The notes under the pieces: model-generated | What the model was told of the DNA's origin: nothing | Databases searched by the model: none | What the model saw: only the letters and a program-made list of their open reading frames with translations | Translations under genes and position numbers: made by a program | Assembly: GCA_003449615.1 (NCBI GenBank) | Contig: DMHA01000187.1 | Coordinates: forward strand, 6,977-27,431 | Source of the DNA: Flavobacterium sp. | GTDB taxonomy: Bacteria; Bacteroidota; Bacteroidia; Flavobacteriales; Flavobacteriaceae | Direction: 5' to 3' | Length of the DNA stretch: 20,455 nt | In this document: positions 1 to 8,030 of the stretch, one piece after another | How positions within the stretch are numbered: position 1 is the stretch's first letter | Layout of the letters: every line of letters starts with the position of its first letter

Positions 1-3
1 TTT

Positions 4-59
4 GAGTATTAAGTATTAAGACTTTTTAGTATTAAGATTCGAGTATTAAGTATTAAGAC
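4..59. repeat. Short AT-rich direct repeats (tattaag units)
   Basis: The 19-nt string gagtattaagtattaagac occurs exactly at 4-22 and 41-59, with a further gtattaag copy at 29-36 between them. It is built from overlapping tattaag units. No coding sense is visible. This looks like one of the degenerate simple-repeat spacers seen elsewhere in the window. It probably lies downstream of a gene beyond the left edge. Confidence 0.75.
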
Positions 60-81
60 GGTGCATTAAGATAAAAGGATT

Positions 82-116
82 AAAAAATGTCAATCTGAAT
101 AAGGTTGGCATTTTTT
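82..116 (+). terminator. Intrinsic terminator of an upstream gene outside the window
   Basis: A 10-bp stem (86-95 with 103-112, two T-G wobbles) has a 7-nt loop and is followed by a run of six T. An A-run precedes it on the left, so it could also act on the minus strand. It probably ends the transcript of a gene to the left and separates it from pyrF. Confidence 0.6.
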
Positions 117-132
117 CTTTGTAAACGTTGTG

Positions 133-268
133 TGTCATCCTGAGCTTATTGAAGGACTTCGTGCCTTTGTGGTTAAAAAACTTTAAACTAACTTTGCCCA
201 ACAATAAACCACACAAGAGCGTCAGCGAACTGTCGAAGCAAACAATAAACCACAAACAACAAACTGTC
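133..268. repeat. Dispersed-repeat fragments upstream of pyrF
   Basis: The stretch is open in the pyrF frame but does not read like protein of this family. It contains tgtcatcctgagc and gagcgtcagcgaac-type segments ending in gaag, which resemble intergenic repeat motifs I associate with Flavobacterium genomes. A 14-nt direct repeat, aacaataaaccaca, lies at 200-213 and 241-254. I read it as repeat-derived spacer directly before the pyrF start. Confidence 0.5.
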
Positions 269-1081
269 TTGACTACACCACAACTTATCAACCAAATCAA
301 AATTAAAAAATCTTTCCTCTGTGTAGGATTGGACGTTGATTTGAATAAAATCCCGAAGCATTTATTGGAACTCGAAGACCCGATTTTTGAGTTTAATAAA
401 GCGATTATAGATGCTACACACGATTTGGCGGTTTCCTATAAACCCAATACTGCTTTTTATGAAGCTTATGGGATTAAGGGTTGGATTTCTTTGCAAAAAA
501 CCATTACTTACATCAACGAAAATCATCCTGAAATTTTCACGATTGCCGATGCTAAACGAGGTGATATTGGCAATACTTCGTCGATGTATGCCAAAGCTTT
601 TTTCGAAGATTTGAATTTTGATAGTGTGACTGTTGCACCTTATATGGGAAAAGATTCGGTGGAGCCGTTTTTGGCTTTCGAAAATAAGCATACTATTCTG
701 TTGGCTTTGACTTCGAATGAAGGGGCTTTTGATTTTCAAACCTTGAATGTGGGTGAAAATGAGTTATACAAACAGGTTTTGGAAACCTCAAAAACTTGGA
801 AAAATGCTAAAAACCTGATGTATGTAGTTGGTGCCACCAAAGCAGAATATTTTAGGGAGATTCGGAAAATTGTTCCCGATAGTTTCTTGCTCGTTCCCGG
901 AGTTGGCGCACAAGGAGGAAGCCTTTCAGAAGTTTGCAAATACGGAATGAATGACAATGTTGGCTTGCTTATTAATTCTTCACGAGCGATTATTTATGCT
1001 TCTACTGGAACTGATTTTGCCGAAAAGGCTAGGGAAGAAGCTTTGAAAATGCAAGAAGAAATGGAAGAAATTTTGAAATAA
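269..1081 (+). CDS. pyrF: Orotidine 5'-phosphate decarboxylase (subfamily 2)
   Basis: This enzyme decarboxylates OMP to UMP, the last step of de novo UMP synthesis, in the cytosol. From a TTG start at 269 the protein is 270 aa, normal for the longer PyrF subfamily. The catalytic motif DAKRGD lies at residues 94-99 (D94, K96, D99). The phosphate-binding loop PGVGAQGG is at 210-217. The reading frame stays open upstream to an ATG at 128, but the extra 47 residues fall on repeat-like DNA, and the family's usual N-terminus ([19 protein letters not shown]) begins right after the TTG. The TTG start is therefore preferred, though it is an inference. No clear promoter or Shine-Dalgarno is visible, as is usual in Bacteroidota. 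Confidence 0.93.
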   Translation: MTTPQLINQIKIKKSFLCVGLDVDLNKIPKHLLELEDPIFEFNKAIIDATHDLAVSYKPNTAFYEAYGIKGWISLQKTITYINENHPEIFTIADAKRGDIGNTSSMYAKAFFEDLNFDSVTVAPYMGKDSVEPFLAFENKHTILLALTSNEGAFDFQTLNVGENELYKQVLETSKTWKNAKNLMYVVGATKAEYFREIRKIVPDSFLLVPGVGAQGGSLSEVCKYGMNDNVGLLINSSRAIIYASTGTDFAEKAREEALKMQEEMEEILK

Positions 1082-1087
1082 AATTAA

Positions 1088-1187
1088 CCACAAATTTAGC
1101 TCATTGAATATTTTTTAATTGGTATTCGCTGATTTTCAATTCACAAATTTTCACAAATCAATTCGTGATAATTGGTAAAATTTGTGG
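1088..1187. repeat. Imperfect palindromic intergenic repeat (CACAAATTT arms)
   Basis: The perfect 10-bp inverted arms ccacaaattt (1088-1097) and aaatttgtgg (1178-1187) enclose further cacaaatttt copies. The same CACAAATTT/AAATTTGTG arms occur inside the MITE-like element at 4873-4917. The rest of the pyrF-hydrolase gap (to 1293) holds another AT-rich repeat-like stretch around 1227-1280 and no gene. Confidence 0.6.
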
Positions 1188-1293
1188 CTCAAAATTTTCT
1201 AAATTGCAACGAATTAAATTTATTGAAGAAATCCGTTTTAATCTGCGTTTTCGCTTTTGCGAATTCGTTTAATCCGCGTTCCACTAGAAAACA

Positions 1294-2079
1294 ATGATAA
1301 ACTACACCACATACAAAAACGAAAACAGCGATCAGTGGGTGACTTTTGTTCACGGTGCTGGAGGTAGTTCGTCTATATGGTTCAAACAAATTCGGGATTT
1401 CAAAAGCCAGTATAACATTTTGTTGTTGGATTTACGAGGTCACGGCAATTCCAATTCCCAGATTAAAAAAGCGTTCAAACAAAAATATACTTTCGAGTCG
1501 ATTGCCAATGATGTTCTAGAAGTGATTGATTATTTAAAAATTGAAAAATCACATTTCGTCGGCATTTCATTAGGAACAATTCTCATTCGACAATTGGCCG
1601 AAATGCATCCAGAACGGGTGCAAAGTATGATTTTGGGTGGTGCGATTTTGAAAATGAATTTCCGTTCACAAATCTTGATGAAATTGGGTAATACCTTCAA
1701 ATATGTTTTACCATATTTGGTGTTGTATAAGTTTTTTGCCTTTGTGATTATGCCCAAAAAAAGTCACAAGCAATCGCGATTGCTTTTTATCAATGAAGCC
1801 AAAAAGTTGTATCAAAAAGAATTCATAAAATGGTTCAAACTCACCGCCGAAATCAATCCAATACTCAAATGGTTTCGCCAAGTAGAATTGAATATTCCCA
1901 CGCTTTATGTGATGGGAGAAGAGGATTATATGTTTTTGCCATCTGTTCGTCTAGTAGTCGAAAAACATTATAAATCATCCAAATTATTTGTCATTGAGCG
2001 TTGTGGACACGTTGTCAATGTGGAGCAACCGATGGTTTTTAACAATGAAGTCTTATCATTTATTGGTTCAATAAAATAA
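1294..2079 (+). CDS. Alpha/beta-fold hydrolase
   Basis: A 261-aa single-domain alpha/beta hydrolase without a signal peptide, so probably cytosolic. It has an HGAGG oxyanion loop at 20-24, the nucleophile elbow GISLG with Ser92, an acid candidate Asp211 in MGEEDYMF, and His239 in CGHVVNVEQP, giving a complete Ser-Asp-His triad. The region from about 120 to 185 is helical and hydrophobic and fits the lid over the active site. The substrate cannot be told from sequence; esterase, lipase-like or C-C hydrolase activities are all possible. It stands alone between pyrF (214 bp away) and the convergent purU, and a hairpin follows the stop codon. Confidence 0.85.
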   Translation: MINYTTYKNENSDQWVTFVHGAGGSSSIWFKQIRDFKSQYNILLLDLRGHGNSNSQIKKAFKQKYTFESIANDVLEVIDYLKIEKSHFVGISLGTILIRQLAEMHPERVQSMILGGAILKMNFRSQILMKLGNTFKYVLPYLVLYKFFAFVIMPKKSHKQSRLLFINEAKKLYQKEFIKWFKLTAEINPILKWFRQVELNIPTLYVMGEEDYMFLPSVRLVVEKHYKSSKLFVIERCGHVVNVEQPMVFNNEVLSFIGSIK

Positions 2080-2081
2080 AA

Positions 2082-2106
2082 AATGTCCCACAATTTGCGA
2101 GACATT
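2082..2106. terminator. Bidirectional terminator between hydrolase and purU
   Basis: Arms aatgtc (2082-2087) and gacatt (2101-2106) form a hairpin with T-rich sequence on the right and an A-run on the left. The minus-strand RNA can extend the stem to about 9 bp with wobbles and is followed by six U, so it may serve purU better than the hydrolase. The remaining gap to 2224 contains no gene. Confidence 0.5.
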
Positions 2107-2224
2107 CTTTTAACTAACCAAAACCAAAATAATAAATAACCAGTTTATTACTCTGCAAAGATCACACACTTTTTCATTTTATGCTGTTAATGATATGTTA
2201 TTACTTTGTTGTTAATACGTTAAT

Positions 2225-3079
2225 TTAGGAAAAGACGACTGTTTTATTGTCATAAACCATTGTTTTTCGCTCGGCGTGGAGTTTTATGGCTCTTGCTAAA
2301 ACGATGCGTTCTAAATCTCGGCCTTTCATAATAAAATCATCTATTGAATTGATGTGCGAAACACGAGTAATATCTTGCTCAATAATTGGACCTTCATCCA
2401 ATTGTTCTGTAACATAGTGGCTTGTTGCACCAATGATTTTTACCCCTCGATTAAACGCAGAATGATAGGGTTTTGCACCTGGAAAAGCAGGTAAAAAAGA
2501 GTGATGAATGTTGATGATTTTGTTTTCGTAAAGTGAAATTAAATTGGAAGTAATAATTTGCATATAACGAGCCAAAACTATAAAATCAATTTCATGATTT
2601 TTTAGCAATTCCATTTGTTGTTTTTCGCCTTCTTCCTTTATTTCTTTTGTAAATGGAATGTAGTAAAACGGAATGTCAAACCGATTGGCAACCGCCTTTA
2701 AATCCTCGTGATTGCTCACAATTAAAGGAATTTCTACATTAAATTCTCCCGCACTGTAACGACCCAAAACATCAAATAAACAATGATCATATTTCGAGAC
2801 AAATAAAGCCATTTTTAGCTTTTTTTCTTTAGGATGAATCTCCCAAGCCATTTTAAAATCGGTTGCTATAGATTGCTCGAACACATGTTTTATAGCCATT
2901 AGATTGCTGTTTGGATTGGTCAGTTCACATTCTAAACGCATAAAAAAAACATTCTGTTCAAAATCGACATGTTGGTCAATGTAAGTGATGTTTCCTTCCA
3001 CTCTAACAATAAAATCAGTCACTGCGGCGATAATTCCTTTTTGGTCTTCACAATGAATGAGGATGGTAATTTTTTGCAT
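2225..3079 (-). CDS. purU: Formyltetrahydrofolate deformylase
   Basis: PurU hydrolyses 10-formyl-THF to THF plus formate, balancing one-carbon pools and supplying formate for PurT-type purine synthesis. The 284-aa protein has an N-terminal ACT regulatory domain (about 1-80) followed by a formyltransferase fold (about 88-284). The catalytic signature NIHHSFLPAF holds Asn190 and His192. The aspartate that completes the PurN/PurU active site is Asp228 in TEQLDEGPII. Length and architecture are normal. It lies 59 bp downstream of prfC on the same strand, with no terminator between them, so co-transcription from the prfC promoter is likely. Confidence 0.95.
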   Translation of the reverse strand: MQKITILIHCEDQKGIIAAVTDFIVRVEGNITYIDQHVDFEQNVFFMRLECELTNPNSNLMAIKHVFEQSIATDFKMAWEIHPKEKKLKMALFVSKYDHCLFDVLGRYSAGEFNVEIPLIVSNHEDLKAVANRFDIPFYYIPFTKEIKEEGEKQQMELLKNHEIDFIVLARYMQIITSNLISLYENKIINIHHSFLPAFPGAKPYHSAFNRGVKIIGATSHYVTEQLDEGPIIEQDITRVSHINSIDDFIMKGRDLERIVLARAIKLHAERKTMVYDNKTVVFS

Positions 3080-3138
3080 AATTTTTATTTTGTCCTTTCT
3101 ATTTTTTCATCCAAAGATTCTATCAATAAAACTCTTAT

Positions 3139-4728
3139 TTAATCAAACTCCGAGGTAAAAAACAATTTCACATTTGGAAATTTACTTTGAGTCATTTGAA
3201 TTGTAAAATCAGAATCAGCCAGAAAAACCAGTTTATTGTATTTGTCGTGAGCTAAGAATTTTTGTTTAATTCTTTTGAATTCTTTAAATTCCTCGCTTTT
3301 CGGATCATTGGGTTTTACCCAACATGCTTTATGCACTGGGAAGTTTTCATAAGTACATTTGGCTCCATATTCGTGTTCCAATCGGTATTGAATGACCTCA
3401 TATTGAAGTGCTCCAACGGTACCAATAATTTTTCTGTTATTCATTTCTAATGTAAACAACTGAGCTACACCTTCATCCATCAATTGATCAACGCCTTTGT
3501 CAAGTTGTTTGGCTTTCATTGGGTCGGCATTGTTGATGTATCTAAAATGTTCTGGCGAAAAACTTGGAATGCCTTTGAAACTCATCATCTCGCCTTCGGT
3601 TAAGGTGTCTCCAATTTTAAAATTTCCCGTATCGTGCAAGCCGACGATATCGCCAGGATAAGAAATATCAACGATTTCTTTTTTCTCGGCAAAGAACGCA
3701 TTAGGACTGGAGAATTTCAAATTCTTCTTTTGGCGAACGTGATAATAGGGTTTGTTTCTTTCGAAAGTACCCGAAACAATTTTTATGAAAGCCAAACGAT
3801 CACGGTGTTTTGGATCCATATTAGCGTGAATTTTAAATACAAATCCACTCATTTTTTCTTCCTTGGGGTCAACCAATCGCGTTTCGGAATCTTTTGGTCT
3901 TGGAGATGGTGCAATTTGTACAAAACAATCCAAAAGTTCGCGAACCCCAAAATTATTCAAAGCTGAACCAAAAAACACGGGTTGCAATTTACCATCTAAA
4001 TAATCCTGACGATCAAATTTTGGATAGACTTCATCTATCAATTCTAATTCCTCCCGAAGTTTATAGGCGGGTTTTTCGCCAATAATATTTTCCAGTTCTG
4101 GACTTTTAACATCCTGAAAAGCGATAGTTTCTTCAATGTTTTTTCGACTATCACCACTAAATAAATTGATATTTTCTTCCCAAAGATTGTAAATTCCCTG
4201 AAAATCATAGCCCATTCCTATCGGAAAACTCAAAGGCGTAACGGTCAAACCTAGTTTTTGTTCCACTTCGTCCATCAAGTCGAAAGCATCTTTTCCTTCA
4301 CGATCCAGTTTGTTGATAAAAACAATAATGGGAATGTTTCGCAATCGGCACACGGCGACAAGTTTCTCGGTTTGTTCCTCGACTCCTTTGGCAACGTCAA
4401 TCACAACAATCACACTATCGACAGCAGTTAATGTTCTAAAAGTGTCTTCGGCAAAATCCTTGTGACCAGGAGTATCGAGAATGTTTATTTTTTTGTCTTG
4501 ATAATTGAATGCCAAAACCGAGGTCGAAACCGAAATTCCCCTTTGGCGTTCAATTTCCATAAAGTCACTGGTAGCACCTTTTTTGATTTTGTTGCTTTTT
4601 ACAGCACCTGCTTCCTGAATTGCACCTCCAAAAAGGAGTAGCTTCTCTGTCAAGGTGGTTTTTCCAGCATCGGGATGCGAAATAATCCCAAAAGTTCTTC
4701 TTCGTTGTATTTCTTCTAAAAAGCCCAT
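3139..4728 (-). CDS. prfC: Peptide chain release factor 3 (RF3)
   Basis: A translational GTPase that recycles RF1 and RF2 from the ribosome after peptide release. From the ATG at 4728 the protein is 529 aa, the same length as E. coli RF3. G motifs: G1 SHPDAGKTT at 17-25, G2 RGIS at 63-66, G3 DTPGH at 85-89 and G4 NKLD at 139-142, followed by the RF3-specific C-terminal half. An in-frame TTG at 4749 would add seven residues, but it lies within the -7 box of the promoter, so it cannot be translated from that transcript. The predicted leader is only about 10-15 nt and has no Shine-Dalgarno. Confidence 0.96.
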   Translation of the reverse strand: MGFLEEIQRRRTFGIISHPDAGKTTLTEKLLLFGGAIQEAGAVKSNKIKKGATSDFMEIERQRGISVSTSVLAFNYQDKKINILDTPGHKDFAEDTFRTLTAVDSVIVVIDVAKGVEEQTEKLVAVCRLRNIPIIVFINKLDREGKDAFDLMDEVEQKLGLTVTPLSFPIGMGYDFQGIYNLWEENINLFSGDSRKNIEETIAFQDVKSPELENIIGEKPAYKLREELELIDEVYPKFDRQDYLDGKLQPVFFGSALNNFGVRELLDCFVQIAPSPRPKDSETRLVDPKEEKMSGFVFKIHANMDPKHRDRLAFIKIVSGTFERNKPYYHVRQKKNLKFSSPNAFFAEKKEIVDISYPGDIVGLHDTGNFKIGDTLTEGEMMSFKGIPSFSPEHFRYINNADPMKAKQLDKGVDQLMDEGVAQLFTLEMNNRKIIGTVGALQYEVIQYRLEHEYGAKCTYENFPVHKACWVKPNDPKSEEFKEFKRIKQKFLAHDKYNKLVFLADSDFTIQMTQSKFPNVKLFFTSEFD

Positions 4729-4746
4729 ATTTGTATCAATAGTTTG

Positions 4747-4776
4747 CAAAAGTACTATTTATAAATGCGAATTCAA
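4747..4776 (-). promoter_or_regulatory. Bacteroidota-type promoter of prfC
   Basis: Reading the minus strand, a TTG (-33, 4776-4774) is followed by a 19-bp spacer and TACTTTTG (-7, 4754-4747), a full match to TTG-N19-TAnnTTTG. Transcription should begin around 4742, just upstream of the prfC ATG at 4728. Only 8 bp separate its -33 box from the target duplication of the MITE-like element. Confidence 0.8.
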
Positions 4777-4784
4777 AAGGTAAA

Positions 4785-4972
4785 TGGGTTATCGGGTGCA
4801 CGACAAATTGCATTTCTTTAAAAAAAAGTAGCCGCAACTAATTTTAAGAATTGATTTTTTGACTTTATTTGACACAAATTTCACAGATTTACACAGATTA
4901 ATCTGTGCAAATTTGTGTAATCTGTGTCTTAAATTTTGAAACATTGCAATTTGTCGTGCACCCTGGGTTATC
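4785..4972. mobile_element. MITE-like element with 19-bp TIRs and 9-bp target duplication
   Basis: The left terminal repeat gggtgcacgacaaattgca (4794-4812) is the exact reverse complement of tgcaatttgtcgtgcaccc (4945-4963). Directly outside each end is the same 9-mer, tgggttatc (4785-4793 and 4964-4972), the expected footprint of transposition. The element itself is 170 bp and encodes nothing convincing. Its interior carries a second palindromic repeat (cacagattaatctgtg core, CACAAATTT arms, 4873-4917) like that at 1088-1187. It would need a transposase in trans. The transposase family cannot be named from this window; several DDE IS families make 9-bp duplications. Confidence 0.8.
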
Positions 4973-4990
4973 AATTTAATCAATACTTTT

Positions 4991-5019
4991 TTGTTTTTGA
5001 TTATATATTTTCAAATTTG
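4991..5019 (+). promoter_or_regulatory. Candidate promoter for the HhH protein / acyl-CoA dehydrogenase operon
   Basis: A TTG (4991-4993), an 18-bp spacer and CAAATTTG (5012-5019) match TTG-N18-TAnnTTTG except for C in place of the first T. Transcription would start near 5024, about 45 nt before the preferred ATG at 5070 and after the alternative ATG at 5022. Confidence 0.4.
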
Positions 5020-5069
5020 CAATGGATTTTAATATATTTCCTATTTTTATACTTTTTAAATCTGTTTAC

Positions 5070-5966
5070 ATGAATTTTGAAACCCTAAAATCTTTTTTTA
5101 AGTTTACAAGAGAGCAACGCACAGGGGTTTTGTTATTATTTATAATCATTATTGTACTGCAACTAACTTACTTTTTTGTTGATTTTAGTTCTTTTTCTCC
5201 AACTTCGCCCGAAAAAGAAAAATGGCTTTCCCTACAATCCCAAATCGATTCTTTGAAACAAGAGAAGTTAGATTATGTACCGAAGATTTATCCGTTCAAT
5301 CCCAATTTTATTACAGATTATAAAGGATACAAACTCGGAATGTCGGTTTTAGAAATTGACAGATTACTTGCTTTTCGACAACAAAATAAATATGTGAATT
5401 CGGCCAAAGAATTTCAAGCAGTAACCAAAGTTTCCGATTCTTTGCTATATGTCATTTCGCCTTACTTCAAATTTCCAGATTGGGTCAAAAACAAACAGGA
5501 ATTCAAAGAATATAATAAAGAATACAATAAGTATCCCAATACGGCTTTCGCCAAAAAGGAGAAAATGGTTGTCATTGACCTCAATTCGGCTACGCAAGAA
5601 GATTTGATAAAAATAAATGGAATAGGCGAGGCCATTTCGCTTCGGATTTTAAAGTATAAAGAAAGTCTTGGAGGTTTTGTTTCAATGGAACAAATGAATG
5701 AAATTTGGGGATTGTCGCCTGAAGTCATTGAGAATTTGAATGTAAATTTTAAAGTTTCCGCTACTCCAAATGTCAAAAAAATTGATATTAACAATGCTTC
5801 CATTAAAGAGCTTTCAACGTTTCCGTATTTTAAATATCCTATTTCAAAAAATATTGTTACTTTCCGAAGTATGAATGGCGATATTAAAAATATTGATGAT
5901 TTAACAAAAATTAAAGGTTTGTCTATTGAAAAGGCAAAAATTATAGCCTTATATTTGAACTTTTAA
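5070..5966 (+). CDS. Membrane-anchored helix-hairpin-helix (ComEA-like) protein
   Basis: From the ATG at 5070 the protein is 298 aa. A short basic N-terminus (FFKFTREQRTG) is followed by one transmembrane segment at about 18-38, leaving the rest probably periplasmic. The C-terminal half carries two clear ComEA-type helix-hairpin-helix repeats, one beginning DLNSATQEDL with KINGIGEAIS (168-229) and one beginning DINNASIKEL with KIKGLSIEKA (238-298). A weaker third copy lies at about 85-136. HhH domains of this kind bind DNA non-specifically, and ComEA acts in DNA uptake, but a role in transformation here is only inferred. An in-frame ATG at 5022 would add 16 residues; the later start matches the usual N-terminus. 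The acyl-CoA dehydrogenase follows 18 bp downstream. Confidence 0.85.
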   Translation: MNFETLKSFFKFTREQRTGVLLLFIIIIVLQLTYFFVDFSSFSPTSPEKEKWLSLQSQIDSLKQEKLDYVPKIYPFNPNFITDYKGYKLGMSVLEIDRLLAFRQQNKYVNSAKEFQAVTKVSDSLLYVISPYFKFPDWVKNKQEFKEYNKEYNKYPNTAFAKKEKMVVIDLNSATQEDLIKINGIGEAISLRILKYKESLGGFVSMEQMNEIWGLSPEVIENLNVNFKVSATPNVKKIDINNASIKELSTFPYFKYPISKNIVTFRSMNGDIKNIDDLTKIKGLSIEKAKIIALYLNF

Positions 5967-5984
5967 AATTCTTACCCTTTCACA

Positions 5985-7124
5985 ATGAACTTTGATTACA
6001 GCGAAACACAAACAATGATTGCCCAATCTGCAAGAGATTTTGCCGAAAAATACATACGACCACACATTATGGAGTGGGACGAAGCTCAAAAATTTCCAGT
6101 TCCGTTATTCAAGAAAATGGGTAAAATGGGTTTTATGGGCGTTTTAGTTCCTGAGGAACTCGGCGGTTCTGGTCTTGGTTATCACGAATATATTGCAGTT
6201 ATCGAGGAAATTTCAAAAGTAGATCCATCCATAGGATTGTCGGTTGCGGCACATAATTCATTGTGTACCAATCATATTTTGACTTTTGGAAATGAAGAGC
6301 AAAAGAAAAAATGGATTCCAAAATTGGCCTCTGGCGAACACATTGGTGCTTGGGGATTGACCGAACACAGCACTGGATCTGATGCCGGCGGAATGAATAC
6401 AACCGCAGTAAAAGACGGAGATGATTGGATTATTAACGGTTCCAAAAATTTTATTACGCACGGAATTTCAGGCGAAATCGCTGTGGTTATCGTCCGCACT
6501 GGAGAAAAAGGGGATTCAAAAGGAATGACCGCTTTTGTATTAGAAAAAGGTATGCTAGGATTTACTTCAGGAAAAAAAGCCAATAAATTAGGAATGCGCG
6601 CCAGCGAAACTGCCGAATTATTTTTTGATAATTGCCGAGTTCCAGACGCCAATAGATTAGGCGAAGTGGGCGAAGGTTTTGTCCAATCGATGAAAATATT
6701 AGATGGTGGAAGAATTTCTATCGGAGCATTGTCACTCGGAATTGCAAAAGGCGCTTATGAAGCTTCCTTGAAATATTCCAAAGAAAGACATCAGTTTGGA
6801 AAAGCGATTTCAGAATTTCAAGCCATAGCTTTCAAATTGGCCGATATGGCAACCGAAATTGAAGCCTCGGAATTGTTGTTGCACAAAGCGGCTTTCTTGA
6901 AAAATAAAAATCGAAATATGACCACGCTTGGAGCAATGAGCAAAATGTATTCTTCAGAAGTTTGCGTAAAAGTTTCTACCGAAGCTATTCAAATTCACGG
7001 TGGTTATGGTTACACTAAAGATTATCCCGTAGAAAAATTCTATCGAGATTCTAAATTGTGTACTATTGGAGAAGGAACTACCGAGATTCAGAAATTAGTG
7101 ATTTCCAGAAATTTATTGAAATGA
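5985..7124 (+). CDS. Acyl-CoA dehydrogenase
   Basis: An FAD-dependent enzyme that introduces the alpha-beta double bond in acyl-CoA, passing electrons to ETF; used in fatty-acid or branched-chain amino-acid breakdown. At 379 aa it has the standard N-, middle and C-terminal ACAD domains. Signatures: [17 protein letters not shown] (about 124-140), QIHGGYGY (336-343) and the catalytic base Glu363 in GEGTTEIQ. The position of this Glu is that of short-chain or branched-chain ACADs, so a short or branched substrate is likely, but chain length cannot be fixed. Its stop codon is one base from the end of the convergent mazF. A degraded copy of its last 17 codons lies about 0.7 kb downstream. Confidence 0.94.
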   Translation: MNFDYSETQTMIAQSARDFAEKYIRPHIMEWDEAQKFPVPLFKKMGKMGFMGVLVPEELGGSGLGYHEYIAVIEEISKVDPSIGLSVAAHNSLCTNHILTFGNEEQKKKWIPKLASGEHIGAWGLTEHSTGSDAGGMNTTAVKDGDDWIINGSKNFITHGISGEIAVVIVRTGEKGDSKGMTAFVLEKGMLGFTSGKKANKLGMRASETAELFFDNCRVPDANRLGEVGEGFVQSMKILDGGRISIGALSLGIAKGAYEASLKYSKERHQFGKAISEFQAIAFKLADMATEIEASELLLHKAAFLKNKNRNMTTLGAMSKMYSSEVCVKVSTEAIQIHGGYGYTKDYPVEKFYRDSKLCTIGEGTTEIQKLVISRNLLK

Positions 7125-7125
7125 T

Positions 7126-7449
7126 TCAGTCAACAAATGTTTCTTTTAAAATTGCTTTACACTGAGTAATTTCGATTTTATTTAATTTTCCAAAAACCTT
7201 CAAAATTCTAGATTTATCGACTGTTCTTATTTGGTCAATAATAATCATTCCTCTTTTTTTATCTTGACTAATAGGAACTCTAGTTGGATATTCTTTTAAA
7301 TTTGTTGTCATTGGGCAGACAACAATTGTTTTGAGGTGTTTGTTCATTTCATTGGGCGAAACAATTACACAAGGTCTGGTTTTTTTGATTTCGCTTCCCA
7401 AAGTTGGGTCAAGATCCACTAAAATAATCGAGTATTGCACTAATTCCAT
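7126..7449 (-). CDS. mazF: MazF/PemK-family toxin (endoribonuclease)
   Basis: A 107-aa protein of the MazF/PemK fold, a sequence-specific mRNA interferase. The family pattern is complete: an N-terminal strand leading to TLGSEIKKTRPCVIVSP, then VVCPMTTN, and DQIRTVDKSRI near 72-82, which holds the conserved Arg and Asp of the dimer and active-site region. Its ATG overlaps the end of the antitoxin gene by 10 bp, so the two are translationally coupled. The gene converges on the acyl-CoA dehydrogenase with a 1-bp gap. Cleavage sequence cannot be predicted from the protein. Confidence 0.92.
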   Translation of the reverse strand: MELVQYSIILVDLDPTLGSEIKKTRPCVIVSPNEMNKHLKTIVVCPMTTNLKEYPTRVPISQDKKRGMIIIDQIRTVDKSRILKVFGKLNKIEITQCKAILKETFVD

Positions 7450-7685
7450 TCTTCGAAATTTTCATCAGCAAAAACGTCATCAATCAGCAATTCGTCATCA
7501 CCTTCGGCATTCATTTTCTTGAAAGCTTCTTCCCAATTCTTCCTAGGAGATTCAATGGGTTTCAAAATAATTTGCCCCATTTCAAGAATAACTTCTATTT
7601 TGTCTTTAATATTGTACTTTTCCAAAATAGTTTTGCTCAAACGCAATCCTTTTGAGTTTCCAATTTTTATAATTGCAGCTTCCAT
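7440..7685 (-). CDS. mazE: MazE/AbrB-family antitoxin
   Basis: An 81-aa antitoxin. Residues 1-45 form an AbrB/MazE swapped-hairpin DNA-binding domain (IIKIGNSKGLRLSKTILEKY), and the acidic C-terminal tail (DDELLIDDVFADENFEEW) fits the segment that wraps and blocks MazF. It is the first gene of the pair, and such antitoxins usually repress their own operon. Upstream, on the minus strand, TTACTTTG is a one-mismatch -7 candidate, but no well-placed -33 TTG is present. Confidence 0.9.
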   Translation of the reverse strand: MEAAIIKIGNSKGLRLSKTILEKYNIKDKIEVILEMGQIILKPIESPRKNWEEAFKKMNAEGDDELLIDDVFADENFEEWN

Positions 7686-7790
7686 TCTTTACTTATTTAA
7701 TGTGACTACAAAGTAAATACTTAATTTTTGATTATTAAAATTTTAAGCAATTTTTTTAAAAATCTACAAAGCATTAAAAGTCAAAACAAA

Positions 7791-7883
7791 ATGGATGAAT
7801 TTAAAGCAAAACGATTTGTCATTGACGAAGGGATTAGTGATATTCAGAAATTAGTGATTTCGAGGAATATTTTGAAAGGATAA
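7791..7883 (+). pseudogene. Remnant of an acyl-CoA dehydrogenase 3' end
   Basis: A 30-codon frame (ATG 7791, TAA 7881-7883) encodes [19 protein letters not shown] at its end. This matches the last 17 codons of the acyl-CoA dehydrogenase at 5985-7124: 42 of 51 bases and 13 of 17 residues by hand alignment, with a 20-nt exact run (7842-7861 versus 7086-7105). The first 11 codons do not resemble the enzyme. It is far too short to be functional. It is best read as a leftover of a duplicated or displaced gene end now separated by mazEF. The gap 7686-7790 before it is AT-rich with nothing recognisable. Confidence 0.7.
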
Positions 7884-8008
7884 GAGAATATAGAAAATAG
7901 AATAGACCCAAGAAGCAAGCGATTGTAACTTGGCTTTTTTTGTAAAAAAATAAATTATGTTTAATTGCTATTATATAAGGATATGAAAATCTATTTTCTA
8001 TGTTCTTT
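7884..8008. repeat. Inverted tctattttctat-type repeat flanking a terminator
   Basis: gagaatatagaaaatag (7884-7900) matches the reverse complement of ctattttctatgttctt (7991-8007) at 15 of 17 positions. Between the arms lie a terminator (7913-7941) and AT-rich sequence. No gene is visible here. The motif is of the low-complexity type also found in the tRNA spacers. Confidence 0.5.
7913..7941 (+). terminator. Intrinsic terminator upstream of rpsU
   Basis: Arms aagcaag and cttggctt (one bulged G) form a 7-bp stem with a 9-nt loop, followed by a run of seven T (7935-7941). It would terminate transcription coming from the left, isolating the rpsU promoter. Confidence 0.65.
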
Positions 8009-8030
8009 TCTCTTTTTTCTAAAATAAGTG

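Noticed and set aside
4729..4749. TTG start adding seven residues to RF3
   Set aside because: The TTG lies inside the -7 promoter box, upstream of the predicted transcript start, and the ATG at 4728 gives the family's usual N-terminus.
4789..4983. Minus-strand 64-codon open frame across the MITE
   Set aside because: It spans the element's terminal and internal repeats, resembles no transposase and is too short for one; it is a chance frame in palindromic DNA.
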